Shown here in pieces: positions 11,267-21,446 of a DNA stretch of 64,000 bases (within the stretch, counting starts at the first letter, position 1; each line of letters starts with the position of its first letter). The stretch comes from Yponomeuta sedellus (taxonomy: Eukaryota; Arthropoda; Insecta; Lepidoptera; Yponomeutidae): positions 6,088,785 through 6,152,784 of the forward strand of contig OW203730.1 in NCBI GenBank assembly GCA_934045075.1. Reading direction: 5' to 3'. Below the pieces are notes generated by a model. It searched no databases. It was not told the DNA's origin and worked only from the letters and a program-made list of their open reading frames with translations. The translations under genes were made by a program, and so were the position numbers.

Positions 11267-11569
11267 AGTATAATCATGTGGGTACAGCGATATCATTCCG
11301 ATGTACAACCTAACTAGGCAAAGTAGGTAATCGGAGCTGCAAGTGATGCAAATTACTTCAGCCTGACCAGATGTCAGCCTGTACGTAATACAGAGAATGT
11401 TGTAAAGAGGTTCGAAAATTCCCGGTGAGTCGCCCATTAGCTCAGTTGGAAAGAGCGCTGGCACGGATAGCCAGACGTCGCGGGTTCGAATCCCGGCATG
11501 GGTGGAATTTTTAGCCTCTAAACAGGTTTTTTAAATTGTCCGTAGCACGGGTTAGTGCATTAAAAATAA
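11267..11569 (+). repeat. SINE A, near-complete copy
   Basis: Starts at 'ataatcatgtgggtacagcg'. It carries a leader ('gcctgtacgtaatacagaga'), then a tRNA-like head ('cccattagctcagttgg' and 'gggttcgaatcccggcatgg'), then the tail 'tagcacgggttagtgcatta'. This is the most complete copy in the window and defines the family (~300 bp). Confidence 0.8.
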
Positions 11570-12613
11570 TATAATCTCTTTCGCTGATTGGCAAATCCTT
11601 TCACTACGGTGGCTTGCCATCACCATGCCAAGAAGAAGAATTTATATTGTTTATTCGCATGCAAACAAAGGCTTTCTTGTTATTATTATTATTTATTGGC
11701 TACTCCAAATGTATTTTCACATTTCATTTAAAAACTACTTATTTCAATGTACAATTCAGTGTGAAACACCTTTACAGGAGTGTACAACTTTCAAAATTGT
11801 GTATTCAGTAAAAGTTGAATTAATTCATTTGGAAGCTAATGAAATTGATTTACGAATTTTGATTAAAATAAATTAATACTTTAGTACAAATTAGAATTTA
11901 GAATAATATTAATAACATTAGTGCTTGTAGAAGTCAGACATTATAAGTCGTCGCAGTTCACATTTCATTCCAGGCTAAATCACAACAATAAGACAAGGGA
12001 AAGTGTACAGTTCTCTTTGCAAGCTTCCATTGTAAGCTCCTACTTGACGTGGGTTGTGACGTTCGGAGCCCCAAATAAAATGGAGCCAAGTGCGAGTTTG
12101 GCGCGCGAACGCAGGGTTCAGTTCTGCAAAGGAAAAGACGTGCACAAAATGTTTGAATCTTATTGGAGACGCCTTGATAAAAATAAATAATCGTGGGCAG
12201 TTTAATAATAGTAACTTTTCAAAATTATTAATTTTTGCAAAAAATATAAAACGTGCCATATAATTCGGGCTAAATTATGATGTCACATGATGTCGCTCGT
12301 AACGCCATAAATTGTAATGCATGAAACGTTTTCAATATCTGAGTTATCTCATAAAATGTTCTTTAGACTCTACTACCCTAACAAAATACCGATTTTGACT
12401 TTTCGCGTTTTTGCGACCTATACAATACGAAAAACTGTATTTATAGTAATTGTTAAAATAAATTAGGGTATCGGAATAATGTCGAAAAACTCGTGAAATG
12501 GGTGAAGGTTATTGAAGAATTGTCTAGAACGTTCTTTATATTTGACAATCATTAAAAAATACGAATGTGGAATCTATGTTTATATATTTTTTTGTTTCGT
12601 CTATTGTGATTAT
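11570..12613. other. No gene; AT-rich
   Basis: Short open frames at 11614-11876 and 11921-12190 show no recognisable domain and biased low-complexity composition. I could not assign any repeat. Confidence 0.5.
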
Positions 12614-12735
12614 ATTATTTTTAATGCACTAACCCGTGCTAAGGACAAATTTAAAACCTATTTAGAGGCAAAAAATTCCACCCATGCCGGGATTCGAACC
12701 CGCGACCTCTGGCACGGATAGCCAGAGGTCGCGGT
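12614..12735 (-). repeat. SINE A with inverted 5' segment
   Basis: The tail, body and B box are on the minus strand. At 12714 the sequence turns back: 12701-12713 and 12721-12733 form a perfect 13-bp stem with a 7-nt loop where the anticodon loop lies. Confidence 0.7.
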
Positions 12736-12942
12736 TTTAAATTCGTTTATTGTGCTTACATAATGTCAATCATCCGTTTATTTTGTTTCTTTTTCTGTTC
12801 GGTCATCCTCATCCAGTCATTAATATGCCTCATATCGCCAGTCCAGCGAGTTGGCGAGCGTCCTACGTTGACGCTACATGAATCATAATACATTAATGTA
12901 ATGTAATTCTCTATTGTAAAAATTTATTTATTGGAAAAAACC

Positions 12943-13075
12943 ACATACATACATACATACATACATACATACATACATACATACATACATACATACATAC
13001 ATACATACATACATACATACATACATACATACATACATACATACATACATACATACATACATACATACATACATA
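12943..13075. repeat. (ATAC)n microsatellite, ~133 bp
   Basis: Almost pure tetranucleotide array. It abuts the 3' end of the reverse-oriented LINE B copy at 13076-13395, so it is probably the element's 3' repeat tail, expanded. Confidence 0.9.
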
Positions 13076-13395
13076 ACCTCACGCCTGTATTCTAGAGGGG
13101 CAGACAAAGACCAGGGACTTGCAACGATCCTGACAGATCACCTTCGCTTCATCAACGTTCACATAGCCGTTGCATGCACGCACGCCGGTTCCGGGTACTT
13201 TTCATATTCCCCTTTGCTAATACATCCCCTATTTGGTCGATGTATGTCCGCCTGGGACGTCCCTTATCAGCCCTTCCACTCACATTCGCAATATATAATT
13301 TGTTTCGTCAACCTTTTTTCCTTCATCCTCTTCACATGTTCAAACCAACGCAACATTCCTATCTCTATTCCAGTCACCACATCCTCTTTTAGTCC
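13076..13395 (-). repeat. LINE family B 3' end
   Basis: On the minus strand the C-terminal coding region ends in a VDEAK-like block and a short Cys/Arg-rich tail before the tetranucleotide array. It is related to 10530-10672 and 10780-11010. The 5' end is truncated and there are frame breaks. Confidence 0.65.
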
Positions 13396-13969
13396 ACAAC
13401 ATTCTCTAAGAAAACAACAAATACTAAATATTATCGTATTATTATTATTAAAATACTTCATTGCATAAAAAAATTGCACATAGACAAGCTTAATGCTAGT
13501 TAGCATTATCTGCCAGCTAACTTAAGTTTTGGAGACGTGATTCGCAGGTAGGTATTGTAATAAACAACATAAAATTAGCGTATTATTGTTTCTATTAATA
13601 CCACATGGAACCCTAAAAAGTAATAGAAATGGTTCGTACGTGACAGTTCAAAGCGGAACCCTCAATGCAGTTCTGAAGTTAGTTTCCTGAACTGCACGTT
13701 TTATCCTGTTACGAAAGGGGCTTTGTTAGACGGTGGCGCCATTTAGGAGAGAACTGTTAAAGTTAGACGATAGCTTTAAAGCTAAATATAGCTGAAAAAA
13801 TAAAATGGGGGCATTTCTAACTTTGGTAGCAAGTGCTGGGTATTGTATTGAGAGGGTTATTTTGAGGATTGGAAAGGATAATTGAATGAAATTATCAGCT
13901 ATATCCTAAGTAACTTTTTTGATAAAAAGTTAATGAAATGCAATCCATATATTTACCAATCATCGATAT
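13396..13969. other. No gene seen
   Basis: No credible coding region and no repeat recognised. Confidence 0.5.
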
Positions 13970-14235
13970 CAACCCTTGCCTATGCCCACTGCTGGTGCAC
14001 GGGTCTCTTGCACCAACCATGTTTAAATCGATTTCAACCCTGTATGTACCCACTGCTGGGGCGCGGGTCTCTACCTGCGTTGCAATAAGGTTAGGCTATA
14101 CTCCACCACGGGGGCCAAGTCCGGGTTGGTGGAGATTTGTAAGACAGTGGCGGGCCTTACTGTCAGAAGTTATCAAGCCGCCCGTAAGGCCTCTGACATG
14201 GCTTAACGACTGCCATTACATGACAGCCGGCACCC
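13970..14235 (+). repeat. Dispersed repeat family A, head duplicated
   Basis: The 'cactgctgg.gc.cgggtctc' head occurs twice (13986 and 14050), followed by one body with 'ggggccaagtccgggttggt' and 'acatgacagccggcac'. Confidence 0.65.
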
Positions 14236-14261
14236 ATGTTTAAATATAAATAATAAATGAG

Positions 14262-14350
14262 TGACTAACAAAGCAAAAGGTTTGTCAGGATCGTGCCCAG
14301 TGGCAAACCTTAGTGTCTGCCTACCCCTCCGGGATACTAACGTGAGTTTA
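14262..14350 (+). repeat. LINE family B 3' tail fragment
   Basis: 'ggtttgtcaggatcgtgccc' and 'tgcctacccctccgggata', ending in 'tatgtatgta', the same tail seen at 10065 and 47400. Confidence 0.55.
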
Positions 14351-14456
14351 TGTATGTATTTTTATTACATAGTGGCGCATAAGTACATAGGTGGAGTGAA
14401 ATGTAAAATGTAAAAGACTACATTTTGCACTAAGCTGAACAGTTATACAGTGTTTA

Positions 14457-14668
14457 TATTATTTTTAATGCACTAACCCGTGCTAAGGACAATTTAAAGC
14501 CGCTGTCTGTACGTAATACAGAGAATATTGTAAAGAGGTCCGAAATTTCACTGACGCCAGGTAGTCGCCCATTAGCTCAGTTAGGAGAGCGTTGGCATGG
14601 TTAGCCAGAGGTCGCGGGTTCGAGTCCCGTCATGGGTGGAATTTTTAGCCTCTAAATAGGTTTTTAAA
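14457..14668 (+). repeat. SINE A with inverted tail
   Basis: The first 40 bases are the SINE tail in reverse ('atgcactaacccgtgctaag'). The rest is the forward leader, tRNA head and body. See the finding on 5' inversions. Confidence 0.7.
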
Positions 14669-15020
14669 AAAGTTATACATTGTGTAAAAAATGCTCAAGC
14701 ATATTTAAAAATTGGGGTTGGGGAGGGTTTGTCTCTTGTATTTGTATTCAAGGTTTACTATAGAAAAAACATAAAGACATAGAAATTGCGAAAAAAAAAT
14801 CTGCTTTTTGTATACTAAAGTTATATCTGCCTTCCTACACATACACAAATATCTGCTAGTTAAAGTTATAGACTTCAAAGACCGCAAAGTTGCTTCGAGT
14901 GGAGGCTGCAAACTGGCAACCGCAGCTTATAACGTCCACCAACTTGCTGGGACGAAGATTGATCTCTTGTTTTACGTTATTCAAGATTTTTGGTAATAAA
15001 GACAATTTCACATTCACTTT

Positions 15021-15125
15021 GATCTGAGGCAGATTGTCGGCAGTGGTTGGATGAGGAGGACTACGGATAGAAGGAAGTGGCGTGCCTTGGGGGAGGACTG
15101 TGTGGCTGGCCGGAGACAAAAAAAA
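15021..15125 (+). pseudogene. RTE-type LINE C-terminal fragment
   Basis: One frame reads DLRQIVGSGWMRRTTDRRKW then RALGEDC, the usual final block of lepidopteran RTE-like ORFs ahead of the stop. It is only about 35 residues long. Confidence 0.5.
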
Positions 15126-16237
15126 ACCCAGGTCTTGGATGTTTACATGTCTGTGATGTCGTTGTTTCTGGTTCCGACGACACAGGGTATCCTAGTATGA
15201 GGCCAGAAGCAATTTATGTAAATGTTAATATTAATGTGTCCCGCAGCGGATGGATACTGGCTGCTTTGTTGATTATTAATGAAGTTCCCACGCGGCATTA
15301 AAATGTCGACTGTTGATTTTTCCGATTTCGTAGTTTGCTACACATTAAGATTTGTTCATATTGTTGAAGAACTTCGATTTTTCAAATAGGAATATCTCAA
15401 AATACCATTTGGAAACCTATAAGATTCGGATTCTGTTAAACCCTGTAGAATTTATTGATACCAAGAAATCTCACCAGTACAATTAGGTATATACTTTTGT
15501 GGTAGGACTAACGGTTTTAACAATTTGAAATTTTTGTACCAAAATAAAACATTTTGTTTAAAATAACACGTAAATAGTGGCATGTACTCATAATGATATT
15601 ATAGACTTTGAATTTCTTTGGACGTAGAATTTCTCGAATGTTATCACTTTGAAATAACTCAAAGAAAAATAAAGCTCTTCTAAAATGAAAGCCCCAAAAG
15701 GCACGCGCGAGGAAAGTGAAATAATATCAATACAGAGCGAAACAAGTAGCGGTGAAGAAATACATCTTGTATTATAGGTACACGTATAAGATGGAGGGAA
15801 CATGTACGGATCCAATAACAGGCGACTGGTTGAGATGAGAAAGGAATGGTCTGGTTCGTTACGCTTTCGGCTCGGAGTCTCTACCCTTTTCAACGGACGC
15901 CCATAAGCTCAATCAAATGTGCTTTTCTCATAATTAAAGCACAATTAATTACGAGAAACTAATTATGAATCGCAACAAAGAAACAGCTTTAGTAACAAAG
16001 TTCTCATGATTTGCGTATGACACAATTGTACTTGAGTTACACGTAAATATTATTGATGTATCGAAACCATACAACTCATCTGAACTTCACTCTTATCCAA
16101 ATGAAAGAGAAATACTTCTATTTGTCTGACCCAAGGCGTTATAGGGGACTTATTTTGCTGGTTTATTAAAATAAAGGTTGTGAATGCAATGTTCACTAAA
16201 TAATTCTGATAAGAATGTTTTTGTACACTTCTTCTTC
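15126..16237. other. No gene seen
   Basis: AT-rich with scattered short frames and no recognised repeat or domain. Confidence 0.5.
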
Positions 16238-16678
16238 TTCTGCCCAGCTGAGGAAAGGGTGGTGCGGTGGAAATTAAAACATCCCGTACTCACAGACTTT
16301 GTAAACCCCCAAGAGAGGCTCCCAACGGGTTCCAATCTGCAATGGCCTACGTGGCAGTCAGTAAACCGACTCCGGACCCAAGTAGGTCGCTGCAGACAAA
16401 ACCTAAGTAGGTGGGGTTATATTGCACCAACGGAGGAGCAATGTGATTGTGGAGCCTCATCGCAATTCATTGTGCACCTGCTCCAATGCCCATTGTGCCC
16501 TCACACGTGCACTCTGGAGGACCTAACAGAAGCCAACGCTGCTGCAATTGCAGTAGCTAACTATTGGGCAGCAAAAAAACTGGTCGGATCGCTGACACGA
16601 AAAGAAGAAGAATTGTACACTGAAAAAAAACAACAAATACAAAATAATTACAAAGGTATCAATTGGAAGACTCATTAA
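16238..16678 (+). pseudogene. LINE ORF2 C-terminal zinc-knuckle fragment
   Basis: The open frame encodes NRLRTQVGRCRQNLSRWG followed by CDCG..SQFIVHLLQCPLC. This is the Cys-Cys-His-Cys motif at the end of Jockey/R1-type LINE reverse transcriptases, where R.G...L.KWG precedes the knuckle. No RT core is attached, so this is a 5'-truncated insert. Confidence 0.7.
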
Positions 16679-17851
16679 ATAGTGACTGACAACGTCCAAA
16701 AAATGTTCCTTTTTTAAACTGTGATTATTTAAAACAATAAAATATAGAAATTACAATGATTACAGTGCCGTTGAATGGATGTATGTAGCGTGAAGTATTT
16801 CCTGGACTAAAGAATTAAGTTTCAAAGTCCTGTACAGTCGAGCACCAAACGATTAATAATAACAAGTGCACTTCAGAAAGAGAAATTAAATTATCAATGA
16901 AAAACTATAGTACCTATCTTACGAAAATTGTATAATATAAAATTGCTTATGGGCGCAAACAAGCGGTCCTAAGCGGACTAAGCCAAATGTTCCTTGGTAA
17001 ACGCGAACACAAGTACAAGGTACCATCTGCTGTGTTCCCGGCCTATTCACAAATTGAATGATCCTCGCGGAGAACAATTCTCTTTGGCATAAATTAATGG
17101 TAACCACAAATCTTACATTCGTTTTCTCGAAGTGAGAGAGAGCATTTCATAGTATGCGAAACCGCAATTTTACGGAAACTCCTTTTGTAGCATTTGACAA
17201 GAATACTGTCGTAGTTAATTATAAAAGTACGATATAAATTATTGCTAATATTCCAGAATACATCAAAACAAACTACGATGCATAAAACAAAGTATGATGT
17301 ATTCCTTTGGGATATAAATTCAATTTTCCGTGTAGCGTGTTACCGTTAAGGTCGATTTACATCAGACTAGCAAATGCTCATTCGATCCCCACTCTATCAA
17401 ACTCTTTTAGTGTAAACAGACGTAGATCATTCTTTCGTTTTTTTGTATGCGTTCAAAAATATTCTATGGAATATTTTTTCTAAGAATATTTGCTCGCTCG
17501 ATGTAAACGGCGCTAAGGCGTGCGAAACTGCGAACATTTGATTAGAGCGCTCTTACGTGTTCGGACGTGTTTGCTTCCCCGAGCAGTCTCTTCAAAGTGT
17601 CCTTGTGATCTAACGATTTGTGTACAAATTTATATACGTTTATCGATCACATCTAATTTTATCAACCGCAGAATTGACACGACTGAGCAAAGAACATTCT
17701 AAACATTCCGCAAGAATTCTAGTTCTAGGTTCTCAGCCCGTTGAAATTTTGGTGTAAACGGTGAAAACGAACTTTTGTTTAACATAAAAGATCAAGAGAA
17801 TGCTCTTGTTCTAGCTCTAGCTCTTTGTTCGTTTGTTGTTTTGTCTATTTA
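16679..17851. other. No gene seen
   Basis: No convincing coding sequence. Minor AT-rich repeats only. Confidence 0.5.
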
Positions 17852-18418
17852 GCCATTTTTGTTAGCGAAGTCCTCCAGGGAATTAGCGCGCAGGGACAGG
17901 TAGACGCTATTTGCACCGATTTCGAAAAGGCATTCGATCGAGTTGATCACTATATCTTACTTCGTAAACTTTATAACCTTGGGATTCATGGTAACTTGCT
18001 TCGATGGATAACCTCATATGTCACCAATTGCAGACAGGCCGTGGTCATTGGTGGACATAGGTCAGACTTCATCAGCATACCGTCTGAAGTGCCGCAAGGA
18101 TCCCTGCTTGGAACCTTGCTCTACGCCGCGTACTTGTATGATATTAATAAGTGTTTCCACTCTGCCAAGTTTCTGCTATACGCGGATGACAAAAAAATAT
18201 ACTGCAACATTAAGACTGTACAAGATTGCGACAAACTACAAGATGACTTGAATAAGTTAAGTGAATACTACAAATCAAATAGAATAGGTATTAATGTGGC
18301 AAAGTGTATGCAGATTAGCTTTACAAGAAAACCGAAACCCCTCGTATATAGGCACGAGCTAAACGGTACTGCAATAAAAAATATGGACCTCGTAAGGGAC
18401 CTGGGAGTGGTACTTTGA
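17852..18418 (+). pseudogene. LINE reverse transcriptase fragment
   Basis: About 190 residues of RT: CTDFEKAFDRVDH (motif A), VPQGSLLGTLLYAAYL (B), LLYADDKKIY with catalytic ADD (C), and a palm/thumb junction GINVAKCMQISF. It is truncated at both ends. The second motif reads EVPQGS where GVPQGS is usual. It belongs to a different lineage from the LINE at 1-2810. Confidence 0.8.
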
Positions 18419-18751
18419 CTGTCCCAAGTTACTCACTGAACTAGTAAAACTCGTTGTGCCTCCCAGGCGCACGAGGCACACTAAGCTGCTTTCAGTTCCT
18501 TTAAATCGTACCAATTTTGCCTCGAATAGTGTTTACACTCTGTCTCAAACAACAGCTTGTAAAGCAACTTTTATCAGACAGCCCCTCCAATACGTCTTAA
18601 ATAGATAGATGAATATATAAATAGATAAAGAAACAGTCGCGCACGTTACTAATTTACTCCCATGTAAGCCTAGCAGATAATTGATTTAGTTTTGGCTGCT
18701 TCAGTGTAAAGATCTCTGTTTTGTTGCTTTTGCGTAAAAATAATCGTATCT

Positions 18752-18822
18752 CATGCACACACTACACACACACACGCACACTCACACACACACACACGCA
18801 CACAGACACACACACACACAGT
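18752..18822. repeat. (CA)n microsatellite
   Basis: Imperfect CA array with occasional G/T interruptions. Confidence 0.85.
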
Positions 18823-19344
18823 TTGTAAGTTGAAGTCAAGCTAATATAGCAATCGTGATTACTTGATTTCCTTTGCTTTGCTGTGTTTGTCAGTTACCTA
18901 CCTATACATATTTCAATATACCTACCTTCATAAAAAAAAAGTTTATGTCTTAATCAATTCGCCCGTGACTATCTACTGTTGGGCATCGACACCCTGACAT
19001 TGATGTACTTAGGTACTTAGATTAATTAAAATAAGAGTTTTTGAATTAGACTACAATATAATTTTGTGGACTACATAGTAAAATCCATCATTGGCTGCAT
19101 GTACAAATTATTAAGTAACTATTGTTTATTTTAATTGTATTGCTGTGGATTTTTGTTGAGTAAATAAAATAAAGTAAATTGACCTTTACACGAACGACGC
19201 AGGCTCCTTGGAGTTTTAATATTGGAGTGACTTTCTCCAAAACTTTTCAGCTAGTTTCACTGTCCTCCGGTTTGGTTGGTAATGGCAACTGGTCAGTACA
19301 GTATTTTCACAAGGTTGACACGAGCACTAGACATAATTAAAACT

Positions 19345-19440
19345 GTTTTTATACGATTTTCACTCGTTTTATTATTATTTTACAATTTTCCGACGTTTCG
19401 GCATTTTTACAGGTGCCGTGGTCTCGGATGACTGAGGTGA
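19345..19440 (+). repeat. Lepidopteran TE tail fragment
   Basis: 'ttttccgacgtttcggcatt' then 'acaggtgccgtggtctcgga' is a widely dispersed moth/butterfly TE end (from memory of the family style). The errantivirus inserted just beside it. Confidence 0.45.
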
Positions 19441-19481
19441 CAGGCGTCTTTTTGAAAGCATTACCTGTTAGCTTACTAGGT

Positions 19482-19708
19482 AGTTATACAACCCCATCAA
19501 CCCTCTACCAGTAGAGTACTTACAGTTAGAGCTGACTCTGCATAGCCACGTAAGCTTTCTTTAGAGATAAGGTGTTAGACCTAAGATATTCGTGTGACCA
19601 TTTTAAATCAATACAGTAGCGCTCTCCGAATCGAGTGGACGTATTCACTAGTTTTATTTTAGAATTAATCTTTTTAAAAAGCTCCTTGGCTCCCATCATA
19701 ACTTGTCT
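19482..19708 (+). repeat. Errantivirus 1 5' LTR
   Basis: Starts AGTTATACAACCCC and ends AACTTGTCT. No difference from the 3' copy was seen by eye over 227 bp. It supplies the promoter and RNA start for the element. Confidence 0.92.
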
Positions 19709-19725
19709 GGCGCAGCCGGTAGGAT
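19708..19725 (+). promoter_or_regulatory. Primer binding site of errantivirus 1
   Basis: TGGCGCAGCCGGTAGGAT overlaps the last LTR base. It resembles the Ser-tRNA-type PBS of 17.6/297-class elements (inferred). Confidence 0.7.
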
Positions 19726-19937
19726 CGCGTCGGAATAGCAGCGAAACCCTCGTAAAATACGATCATCCAAATCTGAGAGTATCTTCGAGCCGGTCCGCGA
19801 TACGCTAAACGCGATCCTTCGAACCAAATAAATAAGACGAGAGCAGCAGCGCAGCAGCAGCAGCAGCCTAGCATCGGCAGCAGCTAAGCAGCAGCACCGT
19901 GCAGCCAGGAGACGAGCATGGGAGTGGCGTTTGGTTG

Positions 19938-19943
19938 GTGAGT
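19938..19943 (+). promoter_or_regulatory. Candidate splice donor for env mRNA of errantivirus 1
   Basis: GTGAGT in the leader after an ATG at 19918. A matching acceptor near 25243 (cttcag) does not keep that ATG in the env frame, so the exact pairing is unsettled. Confidence 0.35.
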
Positions 19944-20138
19944 AGAACTTTTTGCCATCCTCTCCTTTCCCATACCTCATTTTGTTATCTTGAGATAAGA
20001 CTTCTCTCATTTTAACTATAGTTAAGTAAATTTAAGAAAATTGGAAACATAAAAAGTGATTAATTCATAAAATATCGTAAAAATATAACGTAATTAAGTA
20101 ATAGATTTATTGTGTTAAGTTAATATTTAAGCCCCACT

Positions 20139-21446
20139 ATGGAGCAATTAACCGCAGTGCCAACTGAGATGGTCAAATTGATCCCCGTCTTCAGCGGTGA
20201 TAAAAGGCACTTAAACTTATTTTTAAGGAAAGCCGAGTATATTATAAGCAAATATAGAGGTGAACCAGCCCAAAATACCTACCTGTATCACATCATTACA
20301 AGTAGGCTGGCAGGCGATGCAGCCGCTTTGTTATCAGAGAGAGAGGATATTGTGACGTGGGATGAGTTGAAACGACTCATGATTCAGCACTTTGGAGACC
20401 CGCGCAGTGAAGACTGCATTGCCATAGAGCTCGAAACGCTTAGAATTAAACAGGGCGAAAGTTACATCGACTTTTGCAACCGGATTCAGTCTGTCAGATC
20501 GGTGCTATTTGCGAAGGTGAATCAAATAGAGGACATTAACATTAAACAAAGCAAAATTGCAATTTACAATAACGTTGCCCAAAATGTGTTTTTACACAAT
20601 CTCAGTGAAAATATGGTTAGGATTGTGAGACTGAAAGCCCCTACTTCGCTTTAAGGAGCCTTGAGTGTGGTGCTCGAAGAAGTGAATTTCTTAGAGCAAT
20701 ATAACGCTAGAAACAGGCTTCATGGTAACAGGCAGAGCTCAAATAACCCACATGTCTTGCAACCCAAACCGCAGCATCAGTTCGACTTTAAGCCATACCC
20801 TGGCCCCAGCAATGTAACACCAATGGGCTATCGTCCCCAACTAGGCAGTCATACATCAGGTTTCCGCCCAAACCAATTTGGCAATCAGCCCCAACCGTTA
20901 GGTTTCCGCCCAAATCTGTCTGGTCTTCAGCCTCAGCCGTCAGGTTTCCGCCTAAATCAGTTTGGCTCTCAGCCCCAAAACAATGTTCCTCAACAGTTTG
21001 GATATAAGCCCAACTTTGGAAATTTACGACCCCAACAATTTGGCCTTCAGCCACAGCATCAGTTTGGTTACAAACCACCACAGCAGTTTGGTTACAAACC
21101 GCCGCAGCAATTTGGCTACAAGCCGCCGCAGCAGTTTGGCTACCGACCACCTCAAAACTTGAACCAGGCATCAGGCCCCAAACCTCAGCCCCAAGTAGAC
21201 ACTGACGTCTCTATGAGAACCGTAAGACCGCGAGTCCAATTGAACGAGCTTGAATTAGCCGAACAGTACTACCCAAGCGACTCTTATCAGTACGGAGAGC
21301 TCGAGACGAACGATTGTTATGACGCGTGCGAATTTGATGAATCGCAACAGTATGAGAGTGTAGATGACGAACAGAAGGACCAATTGACTGAGACAACTAA
21401 GATCGAAAATTTTCACGTACTAGCCTCGGAAAACCACCAGAATTGA
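20139..21446 (+). pseudogene. gag: Errantivirus 1 gag with premature stop
   Basis: Capsid/nucleocapsid precursor. Residues 1-171 are open, TAA falls at 20652-20654, and the same frame then continues to the TGA at 21444-21446, giving about 435 codons, close to family size. The N-terminal part fits a Ty3/gypsy capsid (helical, WDELKRLM, IDFCNRIQS). The C-terminal part (20780-21170) has no CCHC zinc knuckle but is rich in Pro, Gln and FG dipeptides, with PPQQFGYK tandemly repeated. An acidic tail follows. The stop is most simply a point mutation; regulated readthrough is possible but unsupported. Confidence 0.85.
21407..21413 (+). promoter_or_regulatory. -1 ribosomal frameshift site, gag to pol
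   Basis: A_AAT_TTT in the gag frame fits the X_XXY_YYZ rule. After a -1 slip the frame is open through the gag stop straight into pol. It lies 31 bases before the gag stop codon. Confidence 0.7.

Noticed and set aside
11430..11510. tRNA gene
   Set aside because: A and B boxes exist, but the anticodon loop and acceptor stem are poor and the sequence recurs with a common body and tail, so it is a SINE head. The same applies to 7715, 14570, 41600, 48520 and 48745.
12943..13075. Telomeric or CRISPR-like repeat array
   Set aside because: Pure tetranucleotide without spacers; insect telomeres use TTAGG. It is a microsatellite tail.
20940..21170. CRISPR-like or satellite array
   Set aside because: The repeats are in-frame codons of gag (PPQQFGYK units), a protein repeat.
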